From: Candidula unifasciata | Taxonomy: Eukaryota; Mollusca; Gastropoda; Stylommatophora; Geomitridae | Direction of reading: 5' to 3' | DNA: 64,000 nucleotides | NCBI GenBank assembly: GCA_905116865.2 | Contig: CAJHNH020000564.1 | Span: 210,001-274,000 of the forward strand | Translations under genes and position numbers: made by a program | Part shown: positions 1 to 11,625 of the stretch, in pieces | Numbering within the stretch: position 1 is the first letter of the stretch | Layout of the letters: every line of letters begins with the position of its first letter | Notes under the pieces: model-generated | Databases searched by the model: none | What the model was told of the DNA's origin: nothing | The model's input: only the letters and a program-made list of their open reading frames with translations

Positions 1-1214
1 AAAAGCTCTTTGCTCTGACTCAGTTTGTTATTTTTTTTTTTTTTTTTGGTAGATTATTCATAGAACTTCCAGAATTGTATTGGATAAGAATGGACAGTTA
101 ATCCATAGTTTTGGCTTGGGAGCTTCACACATTGTTGTGTTACTTTTTATGTGTGAATGTTGTGTGCCAAGGTTTATCTTGCAAAATGATTCATACTTTT
201 TTATTTCTTTTTTTTTTTTTTTTTTGGTCTTTTCTTAAAAACTACGGTTCACCAGATGGTCTGGAAGCCTCTGAAATCTTCTCTGAAATCTTTTCAAACT
301 AAAACATTTGTACTGTCGACGATATTTAAAGAGGCGCCAAGAGAAAGTTTTCTCTTTTTTTTTTTAACTGAGATGATTCTCGTTGCTGCGTGTGTTATTT
401 GTATATTCCGAACCATATATAAGTTTCAAAAGTTCGCTTTTGCTGCTTCAGTCCATGAAAATGATGTGTTTTTAATAATAGGCTTACTTGCTCCAGTGTA
501 GCCTTCTTATATTTGTTCTGGCTCCACAGTATTTTCCATTTGGTTGATGTATTAATTACAGCGAGTCTTTGTATACCTTCTGATTAGATTTTTTTCTTCT
601 CAGCTGAGCCATGTAAGCCTAAGTAACTCCACGCACAAACACACAAATACACACACACACACACCAGTGTTGGTATATATAAGATGCTTGTTGGTTTTCT
701 AACATTATAAATATTATTTCTCGACATGGATGAAAGAAAATAGACTGTTCAAGTGAGCTTTGTTTTAGTTTCAGACTGATGTTGCTGAGCTACCTTATAA
801 AGGTAGTCAGTACTATTGTCTTTGTTATCACAGAATATTAGAGGACGTAATTAAAGCTGATTTACCACAGTGTGCCAGCGACTTCAGACGAGAAAAAACT
901 GAAGAAAGACTAGCCTTACTTATGCTAGGACGAGGAAAGGCGATCTTACAACAACGTTGTGCTAGGGCAGACCATACTCATAGCCTCGGTTGGCAACTGG
1001 CCTATAACTAGACCAGACTATATACGAGAGTATTTATGCATGTGAGACACTAAAAAATGTATGTTTCACCAAATAGCTAAACATGTATAAGGAACTTCGT
1101 TTACAACAGAAAAGTAGTTCGTTAGCCCCAAAGGCAGAATACAAATGCAATAATTGTTTTCTTTAGCTTTGACAATTTGTTGTTTACAAAATCTCCATGC
1201 TTTGTGCCTTGCAG
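1..1214. other. Copy A intron, left edge
   Basis: Contains T runs at about 30-47 and 210-225, a short CA tract near 650 and no recognisable exon. The exon with the bridging zinc Asp was sought here and not seen. Confidence 0.5.
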
Positions 1215-1282
1215 GGAACGATACTTTGACTGCCTCTGCGACTCCCCTTATGTACAACATTCTGTATGAAGCCACTCAACAG
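1215..1282 (+). CDS. FOLH1-like: Copy A exon: peptidase-domain segment GNDTL...TPLMYN
   Basis: A 68-bp exon after a TTGCAG acceptor and before GTAAGT. It enters needing one base from the previous exon and ends in phase 0. It reads GNDTLTASATPLMYN and onward to EATQQ, matching the strand after the bridging zinc-ligand Asp in GCPII. The Thr after GNDTL stands where human GCPII has Arg463, part of the S1 arginine patch. The copy B exon at 50863-50930 has the same length. Confidence 0.88.
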
Positions 1283-4200
1283 GTAAGTGAAAGTAAAGTG
1301 CTCTTTGCTACACCAGTGGTGCATCAGGTATACGATGAATCATATTGTTTATAGACTTATCGGCATTCGGTGAGTCAACATTACACATGCCGCCTTTATT
1401 TCCAGTGACATTACCTGGTACCCATTTTAGACAGTGAAAGTAATTGGGTAACTGCGGCATTTGCTACATTCAGAAATTTGGCATTGAATCTTGGAATACA
1501 AACAATCAAATTAAGAAGAGTTTGGAGGCAACTGAAGTAAAGTTTTTGAGAAGGATATCGAGAATACCTTGGACTGCCGGAATAATTAACAATGAATGCC
1601 TGAAAATGGCTAAGACAAGTAGAACATTGTATACAACAATGAGAAAAAGACAAACACAGTTATTTGGTCATGTGATGAGAAAAGCACTGGAAAATAGTGG
1701 AGAAATATCATCAGTGGAATCATTCCAGAACATCAAAGGCTAAGATCTGGGAAGATGCATGAACGCCAACTGACAAGGCACTCGATGATGATGAGAAAGC
1801 TAGCCAGGGGTATGTACTACGGAACAAGTCATGTGAGATAAACAGAAATGTAATTCACAGAAAAGTGGCATATGGTATAAGGAGAGAAATAACCGTGAAA
1901 TAGGAATATATATTGTAGTCTCTAAAGCGTCATTGCACACGGTTATAAATCATACGTACTCTGCCACCAGAACGGACAGCTGATAAGAAACTGTCCGCCT
2001 GTGTCCGCACGAAACTCAGTAGCTACAGAGACGTTCCTCCATTTGCCCTAGGGTGTTAACTCTGGTACCCATTAAATCTACACTTAGGCTGGGTGAACAC
2101 CGGGAACCGCACGGTTTCGAACACCGGCCGTGGGCTGCAGCGAGTCGCGGCTGGATTCAAAAGTGAGTCTCCTATCGACTGCGCTAACGCCACCCTCCCT
2201 CTCCAAGTAGTCTCTGTACAGAGGCACATGATGCAAACAAATAGTTATCGTGGGATAGCTGCATATATGGCAAAAGGAAAAAAAAAATATCGAAACAGCG
2301 ATACAAGTGGGGACCAAAAATATGACATCGAAACACAAATGGTTAGAACAGAGTGCGAAAGAAGTCCTACAGCCATAGATAGATCCTTTTCCCCACATTG
2401 TCCAAGTTTTAGCGATGCATGCATTGGACTCATCAACCACCAAATCACAAACATAACTTACTCATACAAACCGGATGAACAGAGTCGCCACACACATTCA
2501 ATGAACGAAGGTTAGACTCTTTGAGGAAATAATTGCTTTGCATAATTTAAAAGGAAAACGATAAAATGGAGTACGAGTGAATTCTTATATGGAAATGGTT
2601 CAGAATGGGTCATCTACATAGTTTGTAAAACTGCATACATCTTCAATGTGCAAAGTTCACATGACTGTTTTCCTCTCATTGGTGCATCATAAAAGTTTCA
2701 CGTCCATTCTTGATGTCAAGGCAATAGGGCACTCGTAACGCTACACCCTGGTGCATTCTGTCCTGTGCGAGTAGAAATACATGATGTTGTCGTAATTGTC
2801 AGTATCGTTTTGTGCTGTTATGGGTCACATGTGGCTAGAAATCTAGTCTTTTCTTTTATTTATTCCTGTGCACTCAGTGCATAGATTAAAGATCACCGAT
2901 GTTCTCGCCAGGTCAAGAACCCAAATCCAGCCGAAGTTAGTTCTGGACGACCTACTGTTTACGACACCTGGCTGTTTCACACACCATCTTCTCTCTCTCA
3001 GGGAAGCAAGTCTCTTGTTCCCAGGTGAGTACCGCAAATTCCTTAATTATAAAACCTCTCTTTTATGTAGAATACAGAATTAATTAAGTAAATGAAATTA
3101 TCGAACAGATGTCATCAATTTTGCAGAGAAAACACGTTAAAACTGTCGCAAGAATAGGATTATTTAGTGCAGTATGTTTACCAACTTTGTAGTACCAATG
3201 GTACACGTCGACTCTAACATTGAAGGTAAAAAAAAGGAAAATCAAAGTAAAAGAATTCAAATGTCACTTGAATGTAACCAGGAGAGACATGGTCGGAAAT
3301 AAAAATATCAGGAAGCAAGTTAGGACAGAACCAGTGCTAAACCACATAAAGAGAAACAGATCAAATGGGTAGGACATGTGCCAAGAGTACCACACAATAG
3401 TGGACCACGGAAAGCCCTGTCATTTAGACCCAAGAGAAACATAACTAGAGGGAGCCCAAAAAATACATGGACTAAATTTATCTGAGGCAGTGGACATGAG
3501 CACCTGTGTAGCACACACCAAAGCTTCATACCGAATGCCTTTCAAGCCTGCCGTTGATGGGCAGAAAAAATGGCTAGAGAAAAGAAAAGGAAATCCTTCG
3601 TGGTTCTTTTCATTCGTTTCCATTAACGCAATTTGTGCATAGTTCTTTGGCAATCGTCACCGGAAATGTCGAGTTGGTTCCTTCTGCTGGGCTCCAGCCG
3701 GATAGTCGTTGTTCTGCTGAGAGAGCCTGAGATAAGTGTCGTTCAATCCAACCAGGACCGCACAAAGATCGATTAACATCCGGCGCTACAAAGTGCCACC
3801 GTTATGATGATGATCACCCAGAAACCCCGTTTAAACGTGAGGTTATATTAGGGCCTCTTACTACAGCGGGAGTGAAGATTTAAACTGACAAATTGCGTCC
3901 TAAATTGGGGCGGGATTATAGCCTGAGATTTGTGGATTAAACCCCGGTGTGTGTTGTTCAATCCCACCAGGACCACACAAGAGCAACAAACACGCGGTGA
4001 CACAAAGTGCTACTATTCGGATGAGGATCACTCAGGCACAAATCCTAGAAACTTGGTTGAATCTTCCGGTTATATAAAGGTTATAGCCGGGGTGGGCCTT
4101 ACTGAGATGGGAAAGAAGCCCCGTACATGAAGTTGATCTTATCAGCCTTAGACCTCCTAATCCTTTATTATTAACATTAATATTTGCGAATTCGTATTCC

Positions 4201-7200
4201 GTAATCTCTATATCATAACATTTTAGTATTACACCATAACAAATAATTATCATTTCATTTATCTAGTATCGGCTCCCTGGGATCAGGCAGTGATTTTGCA
4301 CCTTTACTACAAAGGGCAGGAATAACGGCACTGGATATACGTTACACTTATGATACAGTAAGTTTTATCTCCCTTGAAACCATGTAACCCTCGGTTAACA
4401 GTTAAACTGTTAAACAGTTACCGAAAATTACAAATTAGAATCGTAGAATTAACTGCCCGGTGCAAACTTCAGGTGATTTTGTAATCGTCAAGGGCCCTTA
4501 AGGGTGAACGGATTATGTATATTGTGTATAATGGGGTTTAACGGATTTTGTATAAATAGAATTCTCATACTTAAGGTGTTCATCCGGGGAACTGCAGTAA
4601 GAAAAAAATATTACACGGTCTGTGCATCCAAAAAGACATACTTTATACATACCTAATAAGTTATGAGATTATGAAAGAAAAGGTGTTATTTAATTAGTTA
4701 GTTAGTTAGCATATTGTCCTCGCTGCGCATGAAACCAATCAGTAAATCCTTCAGCCTGTAGCGGCGGATGATAGCCAGTTTTGTGTCGAAGAAAGACGCT
4801 AAATTATACATAAATCTATACAACGGAGTTTGTGCATGTTGGTTCTGTTTTTAAGTGGTAAGACAAATTTAATTTCACATTTTGGCAAGGTACTTGAGTA
4901 CATCATTGCTGCTAAACTGCAGGTTTTCATAGAAACGAAAGAGCTCTTTTGCTCAGTTGGCACGGAAAGATACATGGTCAAATGTGGCCACCTTTGCCTT
5001 TGATATTTATGAGGGGTTCCAGAACAGACAGGAATCGGTGGTGCCGACTCTTGATGCCTGCACTAAAGTCAGATATCATATTCTGATATTTGCGCTCATG
5101 GAGAAGGCTATGTGTCCCTGGCTGGTGAACTGGATAGCAGCTGTCCTGCATTCACGTTAAGTCGTCCTCTGCCTGTGTATATAGACCTCAAAAACATGCA
5201 GTATCATCCCTGGATTACCCCAAGGTTCAGCAGTTTTACCAGCGCTCTTCAGTGTGTATATCAGCAGGATTACACTACTTGAAGCACCCCAGGGGTGAAA
5301 GGATATTGACATTTGTAGATGATGCTATTGTAAATAATCAGGGGAGCCACAGGCAACAGGCCGCCCAAGTTAACTAAAGACAGAGTCACTGAGTGGGTGC
5401 TGTTATCAACTCAACATTGAGCAGATTGCAACAAAGAGTTGGTGGGGGGGGGGGGGGGGGGGGTTAGCCAGTGTTTGGCCGAATTAATAAATTTTTATCT
5501 AGCAAACACTGTCCCACATGCAATACATTGTTCATCTAACTGAATGATTATGCTGGATTGTTTATCGCACGGATTACCTCTAAACCATCTGCAGTGTGAT
5601 GTTTTGAAAAGTTACTCGGCACTCTATTACTGTAAACATAATAATTTTTGAATTTTTTGAATCGGTGTCTATTTTTCTGATACTGCAAATAAGACAGAAT
5701 AAAAAGTAGATGTTTGTTTACATTATAATTATGTTCCTACAAGAAAATGCTTATCAACAGTAGGCTAGTCTTTCCTCTTGTGCGCATTAGGCAGCGCATT
5801 AGGCAGATAGTGTAGCTCTCCATGTCTGACGGTTCGTTGCCACCTGATTTGGGTCTTTGATATTCATAAGACCCATCCATAGTTAAGCCTTGCCTGATGA
5901 TGGTTCTACGTAGAGTCTCTCTTGGTTTTTCCCGTTTTCTTTTCCCTTCCGTTGTCCTAATGAGGGCTTGATGGTGGAGTCTTGTCTTATCCATTCTGAG
6001 TGCATGGCCGATGCAATTCCAGCGGCGCTTTCTTATCAAATTTGATACATTTTCTTGCTTGGTCTCTTGTCTCATTTGCATATTGGATCTGAAATATGTT
6101 CAGGGAAAATTCAGTATTCTTCTATTATTATTAACAGGTTAGCTGTTAAGAATCAGCGATGTATACAGAATGGTTACTGGGTTACAGATTTTTAAAGTTA
6201 GGCAGAACTTATGAAACAGACTACAATGTTTTTGTAGTCAAGTAAGTCCTACATAGGACCATAAACCCACAATAGAAGCGTGGTATGAACACAAGGTAGT
6301 GTACGAGTATTCGAGGAATACATACCATCTTTTTTTGAATTGTTTGTTTGTGTCTTTCGTTCTCTAACACAAATGTAATATGTCGTTCTATTAAATTAGT
6401 TATGTGTGCAGTGTAAAACATTACAGAATACTACATCGAATTTCAGAAAGTGTATAACGTGTCATCCTATGCTCTCTATCACACCGAGTACGAGACGTTT
6501 GATATCGTCAAGGAACAGTTCGATAAAGACTTTGAGGTTTGTAAAACAACAACTCTTATACATTTTCTACCTTCTTTTCGATGACTTATTTTCTGCAGGT
6601 TTCACATCTCTCATAACGCTATAGACTTTCTCACGTGGTGGATTCTAAGCAGTTTAGCATGCGTTTGTATAATCTCTATTGTTTCCTTTCTGCTTTTTCT
6701 CTCTCTTTCTCTCCCCATCTCCCCTCTCTCTCTCTTCTTCATCTCTTCCTCCCTTTCTCATTCCTGCCACCATTTCCTGTTCCCTTTCTTTCTTTCTCCC
6801 TTTCTTCCTCCCTCCCTGTCTTCCTTCATCTCTCTCTCCCTTCCCCCTCTTTCACCATTTCTCACGCCCTTTCTAACTCCCTCATTCCTCTTCTGTCTCC
6901 CTCTCTCCCCCCTCTTTTAAATCAAGAACGCCCCGCTTGCTTGCTTAGTTGGTAAAACCTGACTGCGCGGCGACCGGGTGACAAACTCCTTGTGGTCCGG
7001 GTTTACTCCCCGAGGGTAGGTAGAAAAGTCATATTTCTCCCAGATTTACGGTATGTATCATGGAATCAAGGTCGAAGGGTTACGATATCCATAGTACAGA
7101 CACAAAGGGTTATCAAGCACTCAGATATGCTGATAGTATGGTCCTCCTGTAATTAAACAATAAAAGTAAAAATGTCTCACAATTGCAATACTTCAACTAC

Positions 7201-10200
7201 ATGTATAACTTCAACAGGGACTGGTCTTCAGAAATTAGTAGGAAACTTGCTCCAACAATCCAGCGTGTGTAGAGAACAGACTGAATTTGACACAAGTGTG
7301 CCAAGTAAATTAAAGCAAACACGGTGAGAGCATGCATATTTTACTTGGCAACATATGCATGTGAGTCATAGACTATTTCATTATCGACAAGGATTAAAAG
7401 CTATGACTTTTCATAGAAGAAAGTGCAGGACACGTTTTCCACCAGTGGCGGATTAGAGATAATGGTAGTCTGAACATATTCTGATGACCAACATCACGTG
7501 TACCACAGTTAATTTCCAGGTCTTTCTTGATAATCATTTTAAATTAGACTGACGTGGGATGCAAAGTTGACAAATCCAACACGATACAGATTTGAACCCA
7601 AAACATGCAGCCTGACATGAAGCAACGCTACTGAGTTCCCACATTTTACCCTATCAATCTTCCAATACCACGATGCAGCTTGGAAAACATACGGACATTC
7701 TACCAAATCTGGACCTCCTTCGACAAATTGTTCAGAAATCGTCTCCCTGAAATGCTGTGTTTACATTTACTCTTTCACTATCACACAGCTCGCCGCATGT
7801 TTCTTCGTAATTCAGAATGCAGTAGTTTCTTGGTGACTTCTATCGTATACAATAGCTTTATTAACTGTATGTATCTAAGTTATTGAATTCTAAGCACACA
7901 GTAGCTTTCTTAACTGTCTGTGTCTAAATTTTGACTTCTATCACCCACAGTAGCTTTCCTAACTGCCTGTGTCTAAATTATTTGCTTCTATCGCCCACAG
8001 TAGCTTTCTTAACTGTCTGTGTCTAAATTATTGACTTCTATCGCACACAGTAGCTTTCTTAACTGTCTGTGTCTAAATTGTTGACTTCTATCGCACACAG
8101 TAGCTTTCTTAACTGTCTGTATCTTAATTATTGACTTCTATAGCACACAGTAGCTTTCTTAACTGTCTGTGTCTAAATTATTGACTTCTATCGCACACAG
8201 TAGCTTTCTCAACTTGTCTGTATCTTAATTATTGACTTCTATAGCACACAGTAGCTTTCTTAACTGCCTGTGTCTAAATTATTGATTTCTATCGCACACA
8301 GTAGCTTTCTTAACTGGTTGTATCTTAATTATTGACTTCTATAGCACACAGTAGCTTTCTTAACTGCCTGTGTCTAAATTATTGACTTCTATAGCACACA
8401 GTAGCTTTATTAACTACCTGTATCTAAATTATTGACTTCTGTCGCACACAGTAGCTTTCTGTGTCTAAATTATTAACAAGTTTAAAAAAAAGTAGAGGAC
8501 GCTTTTCAACAGTTGATAGCGTTCTGGGAAATTATGCGGGGAAACTCGTCATTTGTGATCTAAATATGTTATTCCAAAATTTCTTTGAATAAAAAAATCC
8601 AATTTTTAATGCTGGTATCTTTTAGAGTTCAGCGGTTAAGGTCCACGTTTCACAGTTGTTGTCAATGTACTAACAGCAAGTGCTCTGAGCAGTCGTAGCT
8701 TAGTTTAAAATGACATTTTCTTGGATCTCCATAATATTAGCTGGTGTGAATTATTAGTTACATGAATTATGTCCCTTAGAGTCTCTGATGACCTGATAAT
8801 ACGTTGCTCTGAGCTCAGTTCCTTGCAATAGAAGAAGTTCAAGAATCATTGTCTTGAGACTCATAGAAATAAACGGCAAAAGACGGCCTGGTTCCTGGAA
8901 GAACGACTGGGGATTTATGTGCGCGAAGATGGACACGGGTCAGCGAACAGATACTGAGCATGGCAACACACGAAGCCGTTCAACTGGCAGGAGATTGAGA
9001 TTCTTGTCAGCTGGTTGCGTTGAGTGCGACGTTGTGTGAATGCCTTGGAGCATGAAAACGAAGTGGCTGACCCCCCCCCCTCCCCGGGCTGACCCCCCCC
9101 CCCCTCCTCCGTCCCCAACGGAGGGGAAAGATGAAACTGTTTTTTCTTATGAAAGTGTTTTTATTTTTCACATATCAAAGAAAGTAACAGAGAACGTCAG
9201 TCTTCTGTGCTTCTGTGCTTAGGATGACACAAAACAAGAATTATTTATACAAGTCATCCCTTTGCGGATGCAATTAGTTTTATTTTGAAGCCCTACTTCA
9301 GCTTGAATGTGACCTTGCGGTTGAACAGGGTTTCAGGGACCTTTCCACGGGTGATCCTCATCTGCCTAGTGGCACTTTGTGTCACCGGGTGTTTGTCGCT
9401 TGTGTGATGTCCTGGTGGGGTACAACTTACCTATCTACCAACAAGAACGCCAGTCCTATTGTACAAGCTGTTACAAATTGAACAGTGATCTTTACTGTTC
9501 CACCTGTTGCTGGTTAAATAGGGTTCTTCTTGTCAACAATTTTCACATGTCAGAGAAAACACATTTCTTTAGCCTTCTTGAGCATATTTCATATAAACAA
9601 GCTGGTTGATGGAGTTTTCATGCATCACTAAATCTCTCTCATTTGAGGTATTTAAATAATTTGCGAAAACACTCACTGAAAATTTACAGTTAAATTAAGA
9701 AAATTGTCCTGAAATCAGTATTAACAATATCTGGATTTGTGAACTAGCATGCTTCACTAGGGCAAATGCAACATATTCCCCCTTGCCTTCCCCGGGTTTC
9801 CATCTTACACAATATGCGGAAAAGCCAAGCATATCGGATTAGAATAATGATTACAATGTTTACATGACTTGATTGCCGCTGGTCATCGGTTCTGATACAG
9901 TTCCACGCTGCTGTGGCTCGTGTTGGAGGCGAGGCGGTGCGTGCTCTAGCTGACTCCCTCGTCATCCCCTTCAACGTCTCCAACTATGCCGTTCTACTAG
10001 AAACCAACAGGCTGGCGTTGCATGACGACCATGGAGATTTGCTGGAGAATATTTTGGGCAACGATGTCTATGGTAAGGGAATCTAGCTCAATTTGTTTTA
10101 CTGTAAAAGTATCTCATGTGTTGAGAAATTAAAATAGCGAATCAATTCAAATAGATACATGTCTCAAATATTTAAAAAAAAAAAAAAAAATATCTAATGA

Positions 10201-11567
10201 TTTGCATACACAGATTTTATATTTAATACACAGCTAACGAAAAATGTTGCTTCTTAACAAGTAGCAGTTGACACTACAAGAAGCTGTCTGAGAGACGCAG
10301 TTTAGTGCTTGGTGCAGCCCTGTGAGCTATGTTTTTCCTGTAAATTGCCTTTTATTTGTGCAAGGGTTGTGTCGTAGTACTCAATATGGTCTGTAGCCGG
10401 TGAGTTGGTGAAAAACTTTATGTCAAAATTCTACGTGCGTATAGCCAACTTATCATTCCGACTACTTCCATCAACGATAAACTGTATTTCTGGTGGGGAC
10501 TGTTAGCATTATCGCCTCTAGCTAGTGCTATATGTATTTACTGCGTGCGCGTATTTCTGGATTGTTCCGGGACTAATTGTTTGTTTACAAGTTTTTCAAT
10601 TTGCGAGAGTGAGAGACATTTCATTTCATTTTCACTGGCACAGGAACGGATCAAGATTGGGAAAACTAAGACTAAGACAACAAGAAAGATTTTTAATACC
10701 TAATATCTGCCACAAAAATGTTTCTTTATTACCTAAGAATGATTACAATCAGATGCTGTTTAGGATGTAAAAGACTGACACAAGCGTGTTGCTTAAAACG
10801 TAACAGCTGACATACAAATTAGCAACAATAGTTAACATATACATTATATTATCAATAGCATCAATAAATGCATTGAAGAGAAAAGAAAAATTTGAAATAA
10901 CAGAAGTGAACTGTCCTAGGCAAAGTATGTTATAGTGACAAGAGGAAAGTTGAGAACGCACAAGGAACCCTGTAGCTTGACAACGTAACATGGGTACACA
11001 AGACTGCGAGTCATACGTGAACAACGCCTAGGAATGTCTAGTTGGACTGGTGCATAAACAGTATTGTTTCTCAGTCGGCTCTGTGGCTAAGTCGATGCGA
11101 ACGCTTCGTAATGGCGGGATGCCAGGTTCGATCCCAGCTGCGGGCCATGCGCCTTGCGTTGGTTTCGACAGTGGTATCAAGAAAGCCGACCGTCCAGAGG
11201 CAGTGGCAAACTAATGGACGCAAATTTATCCAGAAAAACCACACAACGGCTAAGGGCTGTTGGGGTTGGTCCTGAAACGTCCTGTAAAGGATTCGCGACT
11301 AACCTATTGTTTCTCAGAAGTTATGTAATTGACATAGTAAATCATGCTAATAAAAGAGAATAGAATTGAGTGAATATTATTATGCTGAGACTGAATTGTT
11401 TTAATGAATATTTTATCTATAGAAAAACTGAGGCAAGTCATCGAAGGTTTTGCCACAGATGTGTCTAACTTTGAAATTAATCTGAAAAATGCTAACAAAA
11501 TGAAGTAAGTAAATCACATAGCTGTAATTACTACATACCAAGAACATACACTGTTGTGTTTAATTTA

Positions 11568-11625
<58 letters not shown>

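Noticed and set aside
2093..2515. 140-codon ORF
   Set aside because: Low-complexity, overlaps a possible SINE head, and has no recognisable domain.
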